DNA of 64,000 bases from an uncultured Prolixibacteraceae bacterium (GCA_937915865.1 CALGIG010000005.1:47362-111361); one strand, 5' to 3'; positions 25,061 to 35,022 are shown, counted from the stretch's first letter. Translations and numbers: made by a program. The notes: generated by a model from the sequence alone, not told the origin.

Positions 25061-26410
25061 ATGAATAAACTATTTATTTTCATACTTGCTTTTATCTTTT
25101 TTGCTTGTCAGCCAGCATCAAAAAAAACGGAAAACCCCCAAGGTCATATTCCTGAGTGGAGTAAAAATGCTGTGCTCTACGAAGTCAATATACGTCAGTA
25201 TACGCCTGAAGGAACATTCAAAGCATTCGAAGCTCACTTGCCACGCCTGAAAGAGTTGGGAGTTGATATTCTTTGGATTATGCCAGTTCATCCTATTTCG
25301 GTTAAAAACCGAAAAGGAAGTTTAGGTTCTTACTATGCTGTAAAAGATTATAAAGGAATTAATCCTGAATTTGGGAACCTCAATGACTTTAAAAATCTGG
25401 TGAAGAAAGCACATGAGTTGGGCTTTAAGGTAATTATTGATTGGGTGGCTAACCATACCGGATGGGACAACAATTGGATTACCGAGCATAAAGACTGGTA
25501 CTCGCAGGACTCGCTGGGTAACGTTATTCCTCCAAATCCTGATTGGAGTGACATTGCTGATCTGAATTTTGACTCTAAGCCCATGCGCAGCGCTATGATA
25601 GATGCCATGAAATATTGGGTAAAAGAAACAAATATTGATGGGTTCCGTTGCGATGTTGCCTGGGGCGTTCCGCAGGATTTTTGGGAAACTGCTACTGCTT
25701 CACTCGATTCAATTAAACCAGTTTATATGTTGGCAGAAGATGAAGACCATCCTGATTTTCTGAAAAAATCGTTTGTTTCCAATTATGCCTGGAAATTGCA
25801 CCATATCATGAATGATGTGGCTCAAGGTAAAAAGTCAGCTGCCGATATTCAGAAATATTACACTGATTCAGTAAATAAATATGCCGATGGATCGTTCCCG
25901 ATGCAGTTTATTACCAATCACGACGAAAACAGCTGGGCCGGAAGCGAGTACGAACGCATGGGCAATGCCGTTAAAACCTTTGCAACTTTAACATTTACAC
26001 TCGAAGGAATTCCGTTGATTTATAGTGGCCAGGAAGCAGGCTTAAAAAAACGCCTTTTATTTTTTGAGAAAGATACTATCAATTGGAAAAATCTTGAAAT
26101 GCAGAGTTTTTACCAGTCGCTTATTAAACTAAAACACAACAACCAGGCTTTGTGGAACGGAACTTCAGGAGGAGCTTCCAAATTTCTGGCGACAAATATT
26201 CCCGCAAAAGTATTGGCTTTTGTTCGCGAAAAAGGTAAAAATCAAGTTGTTTCGGTGTTCAATTTTTCGGCTGAGCCAGTTGAATTTACTTTACAAATGC
26301 CACAGGAAGGCGAGTTCAAAGAATACTTTTCAGGAGTGAAAGTAACATTAGGAAAAGAGTCAAGTCTGAATTTAGATAAATGGGGATTTAAAATTTTTGT
26401 TAGAAATTAA
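25061..26410 (+). CDS. Lipoprotein GH13 alpha-amylase
   Basis: A 449-aa enzyme with a lipoprotein signal (IFFAC at residues 13-17, lipid-modified Cys17), so anchored to a membrane, perhaps at the cell surface. The GH13 barrel shows nucleophile Asp198 (FRCDVAWG), acid Glu226 (LAEDEDH) and third carboxylate Asp288 (NHDENSW). It lacks the extra N-terminal domain of its neighbour, so the two are not simple duplicates. It ends the maltose operon: a terminator follows at 26445. Confidence 0.92.
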   Translation: MNKLFIFILAFIFFACQPASKKTENPQGHIPEWSKNAVLYEVNIRQYTPEGTFKAFEAHLPRLKELGVDILWIMPVHPISVKNRKGSLGSYYAVKDYKGINPEFGNLNDFKNLVKKAHELGFKVIIDWVANHTGWDNNWITEHKDWYSQDSLGNVIPPNPDWSDIADLNFDSKPMRSAMIDAMKYWVKETNIDGFRCDVAWGVPQDFWETATASLDSIKPVYMLAEDEDHPDFLKKSFVSNYAWKLHHIMNDVAQGKKSAADIQKYYTDSVNKYADGSFPMQFITNHDENSWAGSEYERMGNAVKTFATLTFTLEGIPLIYSGQEAGLKKRLLFFEKDTINWKNLEMQSFYQSLIKLKHNNQALWNGTSGGASKFLATNIPAKVLAFVREKGKNQVVSVFNFSAEPVEFTLQMPQEGEFKEYFSGVKVTLGKESSLNLDKWGFKIFVRN

Positions 26411-26444
26411 ATTTGGGAATTTAGTTTATAGTTAATTAGGTGAG

Positions 26445-26474
26445 GCTTGTCTGTATTCAGACAAGCTTTTTTTT
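26445..26474 (+). terminator. Rho-independent terminator of the maltose operon
   Basis: Stem GCTTGTCTG/CAGACAAGC (26445-26453 with 26458-26466), loop TATT, then eight T. It is 35 bp after the amylase stop. The rest of the gap to 26676 shows nothing further. Confidence 0.92.
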
Positions 26475-26676
26475 GTTTTTTAAGCTACACAAGGTATATA
26501 CAAGATGCTGTTATTTTAAACATTATGTATAAAAATTTAATTTTGTGTAGGTCAAAAAGAAGTTATAAAATAGATTATTAAGAGTGAGTAATCGAAATTT
26601 GACAATGAATTATGGTTATATTTGGAAAGATGTTAATTTATTATTCTGCGTGGTATAAATCTGAATTAATCTTGCC

Positions 26677-28668
26677 ATGTCAAAAATCTTTTTTACGTTT
26701 TTTTTAATTGTACTGTGGTCCGAATTTCTTACAGCTAACCCCAATAACGAGATTGATAGCCTGGAGAACTTACTTTCGAAGGCTAATCAGTCAGAAAAAC
26801 TTGATCTGACTCTTTCGCTGAGTAAGGCATATTGGAGTGTATCTCCGGCCAAAGGATTAAATATGGCACAACTTGCTATAGAATTAGCTCAACAATCAGG
26901 AAGTAATGCTAAAAAAGCCAAAGCATTACTTTATGGTGGTGTTAATTTTTGGGCAATGGGTGAGTATGATAAAGCCATAAACTATTATGATAGTTGCTAT
27001 CGGATAGCAGAAACAATTAATGATCAGAAACTTGCTGCATTTGCTATCAACAATATAGGCATGATCTTTCAGGAAACAGGAGATTCAGCAAAAGCAATGA
27101 CCAACTTCAAAAGAGCGTTGGTAATTGTTAATAGTTTTGGAGATAAAGTTGAATCAGCTAAAATCATCGATAATATTGGGAAACTAAATGCAGGAAGTCT
27201 GAAATTTAGTGTGGCATTAAGAAATTTCGAATTAGCCATCAACTTGATAAAAGACACTAACGAGCGGAAATTATACTTATGGATACTGAACGATATTGGT
27301 GAAGTATATGTCCAAATGAAAGATAACCCAAAGGCCATCGATTACTTCGAACAAGGACTCCGTGTTGCAAATGCCATCGATGATAAAGCTGGTAAAGCGT
27401 TGGTATTTAATAATTTCGGACTTATTTATCTTTCTCGTAAAAATTTTGTTGATGCAGAAAATAGTTTTTATACATCAATGAATTTTGCACGTGAATCGAA
27501 TGCTCGTGAACTACAAAAAAAGGTCATAAAGAATTTATCTGATTTATTCGCCTGTAAAGGAAATTACGTAAGGGCCTTAGATTATTTTCGACGATTTAAG
27601 GAAATAAACGATAGTATTTGTGATGAGAACAAATCGAGACATATTTTGAATTTGCAGGTTCGGTACGAAACTGAGGCTAAGCAAAAAGAAATAGAATTAT
27701 TGCGCAAGGATGTTGAATTGAAGCGTATGAAGATCGAAAAACAAAATTCCGTAAGAGATTTTTTAATTTTAATCCTCCTGGTCACATTATTGTCGGCAGT
27801 AATTATTTTCTGGCAACTGCAATTGAAAAAGAAAGCGAATAAATTGCTTGAAGCAAAAAATAAAGTTATTGAAAAACAGAAAGTTGAGCTCAATGGAGTA
27901 ATGATAAATCTACAGAAAACAAACCAAATTCTGGAAGAACAACAACACCAGATACAACTTCATATTGAAGCGCTAAAAGAAGCGAATAATACCAAAGACC
28001 GTTTTTTTGCTATAATCTCTCACGACCTAAAGAGCCCATTCAATGGTATTTTAGGGCTGAGTAACATGTTGGTTGAAAAGGTTCAGCAAAATAATTTTGA
28101 GGGTATTGAAGAATATTCAGGTATGATTCGTGATTCGTCGGAACAAGCGTTAAATCTTCTTCTTAATTTACTCGAATGGTCGCGTTCACAAACCGGAAGA
28201 ATTGATTTTACTCCTGAATCGATAAATATTGGTGATTCCGTTCATGAGATTGTTGATCTATTAGCTAATTCGGCACTTCAAAAATCAATTACAATTGAAC
28301 CAGGTATTCCTCCAGGACTCATAGTTTTTGCCGACAAATTGATGATGGGCGTTATATTCAGAAACCTTATTTCAAATGCAGTTAAATTTACAAACACAGG
28401 AGGTAAAATTGTAATAACTTCAACCGAAGAGAAAGATGAATTCATTTTTTCGGTTACCGATAATGGAATTGGGATGAGTGCACTAACACTTGGTAAATTG
28501 TTCAGGATTGATGAAGCATATTCGACAGTAGGTACGCAAAACGAATACGGAACAGGATTAGGATTAATTCTTTGCAAAGAGTTTGTTGAAAAACATGGTG
28601 GTCACATTTGGGCTGAAAGCGAAGAAGGGAAGGGCAGTAGGTTTAATTTTTCGATTCCCAAACCTTAA
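26677..28668 (+). CDS. TPR-containing sensor histidine kinase
   Basis: A 663-aa kinase: signal/first helix (1-20), tetratricopeptide repeats across about 40-330, a transmembrane helix (about 362-381), a coiled coil (385-435), HisKA with His449 (ISHDLKSPF), and HATPase_c (about 540-660) with N box NLISNAVKF, G1 DNGIGM and G2 GTGLGL. There is no receiver domain and no response-regulator gene nearby, so the partner is elsewhere. Periplasmic-TPR histidine kinases of this form are frequent in Bacteroidetes. Its position after the maltose operon need not mean a link to it, since a terminator separates them. Confidence 0.9.
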   Translation: MSKIFFTFFLIVLWSEFLTANPNNEIDSLENLLSKANQSEKLDLTLSLSKAYWSVSPAKGLNMAQLAIELAQQSGSNAKKAKALLYGGVNFWAMGEYDKAINYYDSCYRIAETINDQKLAAFAINNIGMIFQETGDSAKAMTNFKRALVIVNSFGDKVESAKIIDNIGKLNAGSLKFSVALRNFELAINLIKDTNERKLYLWILNDIGEVYVQMKDNPKAIDYFEQGLRVANAIDDKAGKALVFNNFGLIYLSRKNFVDAENSFYTSMNFARESNARELQKKVIKNLSDLFACKGNYVRALDYFRRFKEINDSICDENKSRHILNLQVRYETEAKQKEIELLRKDVELKRMKIEKQNSVRDFLILILLVTLLSAVIIFWQLQLKKKANKLLEAKNKVIEKQKVELNGVMINLQKTNQILEEQQHQIQLHIEALKEANNTKDRFFAIISHDLKSPFNGILGLSNMLVEKVQQNNFEGIEEYSGMIRDSSEQALNLLLNLLEWSRSQTGRIDFTPESINIGDSVHEIVDLLANSALQKSITIEPGIPPGLIVFADKLMMGVIFRNLISNAVKFTNTGGKIVITSTEEKDEFIFSVTDNGIGMSALTLGKLFRIDEAYSTVGTQNEYGTGLGLILCKEFVEKHGGHIWAESEEGKGSRFNFSIPKP

Positions 28669-28709
28669 ACTATTTTCGGAGTTGTATACTGGTTTATAAA
28701 GAGATAAAA

Positions 28710-28745
28710 AAAATCCCTGTCATCGTTGGTCGAAACAGGGATTTT
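28710..28745. terminator. Bidirectional terminator between converging genes
   Basis: Perfect 11-bp stem AAAATCCCTGT/ACAGGGATTTT (28710-28720 with 28735-28745) between the kinase (+) and the deoxyhypusine-synthase-like gene (-). A- and T-rich flanks suit termination in both directions. Confidence 0.85.
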
Positions 28746-28764
28746 GTATAGTAGTTGGTTACAC

Positions 28765-29784
28765 TTATCTGTCAAATAAGTTACTCCATTTTTTAGGAGT
28801 ACGGGTTTTCCAGGTTCCTTTGTGGTAAACGTAGCTAACAATTAAAGGAAGGACTGAAGTTGCTTCGGCGTAAACCATTTGCTCATCAGTAACCTGAACT
28901 TTACCCCACGAACTGGCTTCTTTCAGTGTTGAAGAAGAGCAAGCTCCGTCGCGTACGTCGGCAACAGTAATCTGAACGGCATATTGGTGCATTGGAACTT
29001 CTGTACCAAGAATTTCAGCACAAACAACGGTATCCTGAGCAAAATTTTTCGGGACGCCACCACCAATCATAAATAAACCGGTTATTTCAGCGGCCATTTT
29101 AATTTTGGTCAATTCCAAAAAATCGGCAACTGAATCGATTGAAACATGTTTTTCAGGATTTTCCCATTGGTGTTTTGCCAGCCCGAAACCAGCGCTCGAA
29201 TCGGAGAAAGCCGGGCAGAAAATCGGAACATTATTTTCGTAACAGGTTTGTATCAGACTATCTTTTTTCACTGAATTTTCGACAAGCCATTTACCTAATT
29301 CTCTGATGAATTCGCGCGATGAATATGGTCTTCTTTCCAATGAATCAGCTACTTCTTTAATTGTTCCATCGCAATTTTGCAATTCTTCTTCATCAATAAA
29401 TGTATCATAAATACGGTCGATATAAAGATCGCGTAAAATACCATCGTTAATTTCAGTTGAACCACGGTAATGTTTGTGGCCAAGGGCTTCGAAAAAATCC
29501 ATGTCAATAATTGATGCGCCGGTGGCAACAACTACATCGATCATATTGTTTTTAACCATCTCCACATAAACCTGCATACATCCTGCTGCACTTGTACTTC
29601 CGGCAAGAGTTAAAATGTTAGTACATTTGTCATCATTCACCATTTTCATTAAAATGTCGGTTGCGTTGGCTGTATCGCGAGAGGTAAACGACATTTTGCG
29701 CATCGAATCGATAATTGGCGCTGAATTAAACGATTTAATGTCGATGTGTTCAATGGTTTCTTGTAATAAATCTGATTTTTTCAT
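28765..29784 (-). CDS. Deoxyhypusine-synthase-like protein
   Basis: A 339-aa NAD-dependent enzyme of the deoxyhypusine synthase family. Visible are LTLAGSTSAAG and VVVATGASIIDMDFFEALG (NAD and substrate region), GLFMIGGGVPKNFAQD, and SSWGKV with the Lys that forms the enzyme-substrate imine in the eukaryotic enzyme. Bacteria lack hypusine, so members in Bacteroidetes probably act on polyamines (for example homospermidine synthase-like chemistry). It has its own convergent terminator and no evident operon partner. Confidence 0.85.
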   Translation of the reverse strand: MKKSDLLQETIEHIDIKSFNSAPIIDSMRKMSFTSRDTANATDILMKMVNDDKCTNILTLAGSTSAAGCMQVYVEMVKNNMIDVVVATGASIIDMDFFEALGHKHYRGSTEINDGILRDLYIDRIYDTFIDEEELQNCDGTIKEVADSLERRPYSSREFIRELGKWLVENSVKKDSLIQTCYENNVPIFCPAFSDSSAGFGLAKHQWENPEKHVSIDSVADFLELTKIKMAAEITGLFMIGGGVPKNFAQDTVVCAEILGTEVPMHQYAVQITVADVRDGACSSSTLKEASSWGKVQVTDEQMVYAEATSVLPLIVSYVYHKGTWKTRTPKKWSNLFDR

Positions 29785-30015
29785 TCTTTTTTCACTTTTT
29801 TAATCTTCCACCAAACTGTATTTATTTAAATATAAGCTAAATAGACTGATAATTATTCTCAAAAAAGAGTGCGAATATAGTATAAAATATTTGCTTGTGC
29901 CATCTTCTCACTTAAAAAAACAGTTACGTTTTTGAGTGGGTATTTTGCAAAAGTGAGATATCACTCTGGAAACGCAATAGTTTCATACGGATTAATTTTT
30001 TTGATGTTCGGAATT

Positions 30016-31053
30016 TTATTGCCTGGACGGCAAAACCATGTCTTTCAGAAAAATCTCCGCGATATCGACAATCGAATTGTCAAGACTTTGGTAAGTAAAA
30101 CCAATTGTTTGGGTAATTTTATTGCCTGAATAATGATTGTTTTGGTTAGTTCCAGAAACAGCTTCTCGTGTAATTTCGGGGCGTTTACCAGTGAAAAAAC
30201 TTGCCGTTTTAGCCATTCGCCAGGCAATCTGTAATTTAATATCCGATGCAAAACTTTTAGGGCGTGGTTTGTGCAGTGCATCGGCAATTTTATTAAACAA
30301 TTCTTGGTAGCTTAAGTTACCGGCATTCAGAATAAAACGCTGATTTTTAACCGATTCAAATTGCTTTTCGTCCATCAGCAAGATCATTGCTTTTACTACA
30401 TCTCGCACATCAACAAAACCTGAAATGCCTTTTGTATAATAGTTCAGCCCTTTCCACATAGACTGGAATAATTTTGGGCTGCCAATATCCCAGTTCCCTG
30501 GTCCGATTATGATAGATGGATTGACGATCACTGCATCGAGACCTTCCTCTATTCCTCGCCAAACTTCCATCTCTGAGAAAAACTTGCTTAATGAGTAGCC
30601 CGATTTTCGTTTCGACGGTGTCCAGTAGGTTTCTTCAGTGATCTGGCTTCCGTCCTGCGTTTTTCCGAGCGCTGCAATGGAGCTTATATGGCAGAATTGT
30701 TTAACCCCGTTGTGAATGGCCGCGTCGATCAGGTTGCCGGTTCCTTTCACGTTGTTGTTTAGCATGATGTCGTGGTCGTCGCCATGAAACGAAACGATGG
30801 CAGCGCAGTGGTAAATGCACGAAATTCCTTTCAGGGCTTCCTCCAGGCTCATATAGTCCAGGATATCGCCTTCAATCCATTCAATTTGGGAAAACAGTTT
30901 TTCGGCTTCTGATGAGTAATACGAAAAAATCTTTTTCACCCAGTTCGTGTTGCTTTGCGCTCTGCGTAAGGCCTTTACCTGTTTCCCGGAGTTTGTCAGC
31001 TCGTACAAGAGGTGAGCCCCAACCAATCCTGTTCCACCTGTTACCAATATCAT
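30016..31053 (-). CDS. NAD(P)-dependent SDR-family epimerase/reductase
   Basis: A 345-aa extended short-chain dehydrogenase. The N-terminal GGTGLVGAHLLYEL (residues 6-19) is the GxxGxxG nucleotide loop; SSIAALGK carries the Ser, and YSLSKFFSE the catalytic Tyr-x-x-x-Lys. The C-terminal half has the substrate region of dihydroflavonol-reductase/NAD-epimerase proteins. Exact substrate is unknown. The gene lies 88 bp after the next (31142) and may be transcribed with it and with dnaG. Confidence 0.85.
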   Translation of the reverse strand: MILVTGGTGLVGAHLLYELTNSGKQVKALRRAQSNTNWVKKIFSYYSSEAEKLFSQIEWIEGDILDYMSLEEALKGISCIYHCAAIVSFHGDDHDIMLNNNVKGTGNLIDAAIHNGVKQFCHISSIAALGKTQDGSQITEETYWTPSKRKSGYSLSKFFSEMEVWRGIEEGLDAVIVNPSIIIGPGNWDIGSPKLFQSMWKGLNYYTKGISGFVDVRDVVKAMILLMDEKQFESVKNQRFILNAGNLSYQELFNKIADALHKPRPKSFASDIKLQIAWRMAKTASFFTGKRPEITREAVSGTNQNNHYSGNKITQTIGFTYQSLDNSIVDIAEIFLKDMVLPSRQ

Positions 31054-31141
31054 TTCGAAAAAGTTATAAGTGTCTAACGTGAGCTAGAGTGCCTAACGTT
31101 TGTCGAGTACCTTTTTAATTTTAGGCACTCCGAACTTTAGC

Positions 31142-31633
31142 TCACTCCGAACTTTTATTCCAAGGAGTTACCGCTTTTGCACCAAATTTCTTGGCCGTTA
31201 ATTTTTCAATTTTAACAACAATAATTCCAACATTTTTTATAGCTGGTGCATTAAATTTGAATGGAAGATCGCTGTATTGAGTCATAAAATGCTTCACCAG
31301 CCGCTCTTTTTCATTATAATCGTCAACAAACTCAGCCTTTCCTTCCACAATCACCGACTTTGATTTTACCCGGTAGCTGCACCCGACCAACTCATCCTGC
31401 CAGGCCAGTTCTTCGCCCAAAGTCCAGTTAATGCACACTCTCGGGTTCTTTTTTAGGATTTCCCACATCCGTCCGTGTTGGGCCGAGTGAAGAATGACCG
31501 TGTCTTCTTCAATGGCAAAATTAAGTGGCAAAACATAAGGCATATCGTCAACCGACATGGCCAGAAAACAGGTTTTACATTGTTTCCAGATAGCGTCAAT
31601 TTCTTTTCTGTCGTGAATAAAATGTGTCCTCAT
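31142..31633 (-). CDS. Pyridoxamine 5'-phosphate oxidase-fold protein
   Basis: A 163-aa split-barrel flavin-binding protein of the type often called nitroimidazole resistance protein NimA-like or PPOX family. Features: MSVDDMPYVLPLNFA (strand that lines the FMN site), AQHGRMWEILKKNPRVCIN, and EGKAEFVDDYNEKERLVKHFM. It lacks the C-terminal dimerisation part of true PdxH. It probably reduces or binds a small aromatic molecule, unknown here. Confidence 0.8.
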   Translation of the reverse strand: MRTHFIHDRKEIDAIWKQCKTCFLAMSVDDMPYVLPLNFAIEEDTVILHSAQHGRMWEILKKNPRVCINWTLGEELAWQDELVGCSYRVKSKSVIVEGKAEFVDDYNEKERLVKHFMTQYSDLPFKFNAPAIKNVGIIVVKIEKLTAKKFGAKAVTPWNKSSE

Positions 31634-31681
31634 ATTCTCGCTTTATTCATCATTCATAACTTATTACTCATAATTCTTTGA

Positions 31682-33631
31682 TCAGCTAATTGTTCTGAAA
31701 CCAAGTTGTTCGGCCAGCGCTTTCATCACTTTTTTCAGGTTCTGGTATTGAGTCATATATTCCATCAGTTTCTCAGCTTCGTTGTTTTTGCTTGCCTCGT
31801 TGATCAGGTGCTCAAGTTTTTTGAGCAAAACTTTCACATTTTTTAATTTATATTCCTGAATAAGTTTTGGGACCAGAACATACAAAAGTTCACTCTCGCT
31901 TTCAATAAAAGCGCCGCTTTTGCTCCAGCGTTTGCTTTCTATATATTTTTCGGCCAATAAGTTACTGGCATATTGGCTTATTTCGTTATCGGGATATTGG
32001 GTGAAATGTTTGATTGGGTCGAAATCCTTGTTTTCAAGGTTTTCCTCCATTATTTGCAGCATGGCCCTAACCGTTGGGTTTACCGAAACCAATCCATCGT
32101 TTTGCAACTCCGAAAGGACATAAACGCCAACGGTATAGGTATGTATCTGGTGTGTTTCTTCATCCTCGATTTCAAATACCTCCTGGTGAAAATACTTCAT
32201 CAAAATGCGCAGGATTTCACGCTCTTCGGTCTCAAAAGGATTTGCTACCTTCTTTTCAACCGTCTGAACTTTGGGTTTAGCCGCCTGCACCTGCAATTCC
32301 TGGATTTCTTTCCGTGTTTGATCTTCTGACAGTTTGTTCTGGATTTTCCTGATTTCGGTGTATAAAACTTCTTCCTGAACATCCATCAATCGGCTACATT
32401 CTTTGATGTAAACCGTTCGGGTAATGTTATCGGGGATTACAGAAATTGAACGAACTATGTCGTTGATTAACCGGGCTTTTGAAACCGGATCGTTTTCAAC
32501 GGTTCCCATTAAAAGTTGCGTTTTAAACTTGATGAAGTCGGTTTCGTTACTTTTAATGTATTCTGCCAGTTGCGTAGCGCTCATTGAACGGGCAAAGGTA
32601 TCAGGGTCTTCGCCGCGGGGCAGAGGCAACACTTTTACATTTATGCCTTCTTCCAAAACCATGTCAATTCCGCGCAATGAGGCTTTAATTCCGGCATCAT
32701 CGCCGTCATAAACAATGGTAATGTTAGGAGTAAATCGCCTGATGAGCCTAATTTGGTCGATGGTGAGCGATGTTCCTGAACTGGCCACCACATTTTCGAT
32801 TCCGGCCTGATGAAACGAAAGCACATCGGTGTAACCTTCAACCAGATAACATTTGTCCTGAACGGTCATTTGGCGTTTGGCCTGGTAAATGCCGTACAAT
32901 GTGCGGCCCTTGTGATAGATTTCAGATTCGGGTGAGTTGAGGTATTTGGCAACTTTTTTATCATTGGTCAATGTTCGTCCGCCAAAGGCAATCACACGCC
33001 CCGCTACGTTGTGCACCGGAAAAATCACTCGTCCTCCAAACCGGTCGCGAATCCAATCTTCACGTTTAATGGTCAATCCGGTTTTCTCAAGGAATTCCAT
33101 TTTGTACCCTTCCAGTGCTGCTGCCTGGGTAAAAGTATCTTTCCCATCAGGGCAATAGCCCAGTTCAAACTTGGTAATTATATCGTCACGGATGCCACGT
33201 TCGCGCAAATAGCTCAGGCCGATTGTGCGCCCTTCGTTTTCTTTCAGGAGAAACCGACTGAAGTATTTTTGGGCAAAAGCCGACACTATCATCATACTTT
33301 CGCGTTCGTCTTTCAGCGCCTTTTCTTGCTGCGATTCTTCCTTTTCTTCAATTTCGATATGGAACTTTTTGGCCAACCACCGTAAGGCATCGGGATAACT
33401 AAGTTGTTCAATTTCCATAATGAAGTTCACTGCATTTCCTCCTTTTCCGCAACCAAAACATTTGAAAATTCCTTTGGCCGGAGAAACGGTGAACGATGGT
33501 GTTTTTTCGTTGTGGAACGGGCACAAACCTAACTGGTTGACACCCCTTTTTTTGAGTGTTACAAACTCCGACACCACATCCGAAATGTGCGCTGCATCAA
33601 TAATTCGCTCGATGGTAGCCTGGTCAATCAT
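31682..33631 (-). CDS. dnaG: DNA primase DnaG
   Basis: A 649-aa replication primase. The CHC2 zinc finger (CPFHNEKTPSF to FKCFGCGKGGNAVNF) occupies about 37-66; the core and TOPRIM domain (KCYLVEGYTDVLSF, then VVASSGTSLT and IVYDGDDAGIKASLRG) follow; the C-terminal helicase-binding region runs from about 470. Length and motifs are usual. The next frame upstream (33687) lies 55 bp away on the same strand. This is a housekeeping gene and marks ordinary chromosome. Confidence 0.97.
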   Translation of the reverse strand: MIDQATIERIIDAAHISDVVSEFVTLKKRGVNQLGLCPFHNEKTPSFTVSPAKGIFKCFGCGKGGNAVNFIMEIEQLSYPDALRWLAKKFHIEIEEKEESQQEKALKDERESMMIVSAFAQKYFSRFLLKENEGRTIGLSYLRERGIRDDIITKFELGYCPDGKDTFTQAAALEGYKMEFLEKTGLTIKREDWIRDRFGGRVIFPVHNVAGRVIAFGGRTLTNDKKVAKYLNSPESEIYHKGRTLYGIYQAKRQMTVQDKCYLVEGYTDVLSFHQAGIENVVASSGTSLTIDQIRLIRRFTPNITIVYDGDDAGIKASLRGIDMVLEEGINVKVLPLPRGEDPDTFARSMSATQLAEYIKSNETDFIKFKTQLLMGTVENDPVSKARLINDIVRSISVIPDNITRTVYIKECSRLMDVQEEVLYTEIRKIQNKLSEDQTRKEIQELQVQAAKPKVQTVEKKVANPFETEEREILRILMKYFHQEVFEIEDEETHQIHTYTVGVYVLSELQNDGLVSVNPTVRAMLQIMEENLENKDFDPIKHFTQYPDNEISQYASNLLAEKYIESKRWSKSGAFIESESELLYVLVPKLIQEYKLKNVKVLLKKLEHLINEASKNNEAEKLMEYMTQYQNLKKVMKALAEQLGFRTIS

Positions 33632-33686
33632 TGATGCAAATGTAAAAATTTAAAGGTTGTAATTTTGTTGGTTGATTCTTGTCAGA

Positions 33687-34169
33687 TTAAATCGCATTGC
33701 AGATTCTGATATCTGATTCAATCACTTCGTCGAATTCGTTTATTTGTATTGTTCCCTCAAAAAAGCTTTCTCCATCAAGTAATTTAGGCATAATTTCCTG
33801 AGTTACACTTTCCATTTGCAGGTTGAAAATGTTCAGAATGTCGATCCATTTTAATTGCCCGGGAATATTTTTGATAAGCTCGCCTGAAAAAAGAGCTGAT
33901 TCGTAGATAAAATAAATGGTCGAATTCCGTTGCGATTGCTGAATAACTTTCACCATTCCACGCAATACCATTTCCTGGATTTCGAGACCCGAAGATTCAC
34001 AGACAATTCGAATTGCTGCAGCATTTATATCTTCAGTCAGTTTAATGCTTCCCTTTATTCCTGAATGCTTTCGTTTGAGCGGACCATCTTCAATCATCGT
34101 ATGTAAAAGAATCATATCATTCTCATTATCAAAGATAAAAGAAAGAGTTCTTAACGTTGGATTGCTCAT
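33687..34169 (-). CDS. Nudix-fold protein with a degenerate Nudix box
   Basis: A 160-aa protein. The segment GSIKLTEDINAAAIRIVCESSGL (about residues 40-62, read here in parts) aligns with the Nudix box GX5EX7REUXEEXGU: Gly, the first Glu, Arg and the final Gly-Leu are kept, but REUXEE reads RIVCES, so two catalytic carboxylates are lost. The start resembles MutT-type proteins. It probably no longer hydrolyses a nucleotide and may bind one. Alternative: unrelated beta-sandwich protein with a chance match. Confidence 0.6.
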   Translation of the reverse strand: MSNPTLRTLSFIFDNENDMILLHTMIEDGPLKRKHSGIKGSIKLTEDINAAAIRIVCESSGLEIQEMVLRGMVKVIQQSQRNSTIYFIYESALFSGELIKNIPGQLKWIDILNIFNLQMESVTQEIMPKLLDGESFFEGTIQINEFDEVIESDIRICNAI

Positions 34170-34332
34170 TAAATCAAATTTTTTATGGTAATTTTTAGTA
34201 AATAAAGATATAACAATGGGCGTTAGAAAGTAAATATTTTTTGATTTTTTATTTGATCATATATATTGAACCAGTTTGACTTAAAGAAAAATCTATAATG
34301 CTTATCTTTGGTTTGACCTATTTGATGATGAA

Positions 34333-35022
34333 ATGAAAAAGAAATTGGTAATTCTAACAGGTGCTGGAATGAGCCAGGAAAGTGGCATTCGTACTTTTCG
34401 CGACATGGATGGTTTGTGGGAAGAATACGATATTGAAGAAGTTGCTACTCCTGCAGCATGGCGCCGAAATCCAGAGTTGGTTATGCGCTTTTATAACGAC
34501 CGTCGCAAACAATTGCTTGAAAGTAAACCTAATGCTGGTCATTTGGGACTTGTTGATCTGGAGCAGGATTTTGATGTTTCCATCATTACCCAAAATGTTG
34601 ATGACTTGCACGAACGTGCCGGCAGCACAAACGTTTTGCATTTGCATGGCGAATTAAAAAAGGCACGTAGCTCGGTTGACGAGTCGTTAATTTACGACAT
34701 TGATGGCTGGGAATTGAAATTTGGGCAGAAATGTGCCAAAGGTAGTCAGTTGCGGCCACATATTGTTTGGTTTGGAGAAGCTGTACCAGCGATGGAAGAG
34801 GCAATACCGTTGGCTGAATCGGCTGATATTATGGTTGTTATTGGCACCTCACTTAATGTTTACCCGGCGGCTGGCCTGGTCAATTATGTACGAAAAGGTA
34901 CTCCAATTTTCGTGATCGATCCTGAGCGTCCTTCTGTTTATATTCGGAATGTGACTTACATTCAGGAAAAAGCGGGCAGGGGAGTGGAATTGTTAAAAGA
35001 AGAATTAGCAAAGCCGATATGA
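34333..35022 (+). CDS. NAD-dependent sirtuin (Sir2/CobB family)
   Basis: A 229-aa deacylase family protein. Visible are TGAGMSQESGIRTFRDMDGLWEEY (NAD-binding GAG, read from residue 10), ITQNVDDLHERAG with the catalytic-region His in HLHGEL, the LRPHIVWFGEAVP motif of class III sirtuins and a GTSLNVYPAA motif. Of the four zinc cysteines only one remains, as in a subset of Bacteroidetes sirtuins. Substrate may be succinyl or malonyl lysine. It overlaps the next gene by 4 bp. Confidence 0.9.
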   Translation: MKKKLVILTGAGMSQESGIRTFRDMDGLWEEYDIEEVATPAAWRRNPELVMRFYNDRRKQLLESKPNAGHLGLVDLEQDFDVSIITQNVDDLHERAGSTNVLHLHGELKKARSSVDESLIYDIDGWELKFGQKCAKGSQLRPHIVWFGEAVPAMEEAIPLAESADIMVVIGTSLNVYPAAGLVNYVRKGTPIFVIDPERPSVYIRNVTYIQEKAGRGVELLKEELAKPI

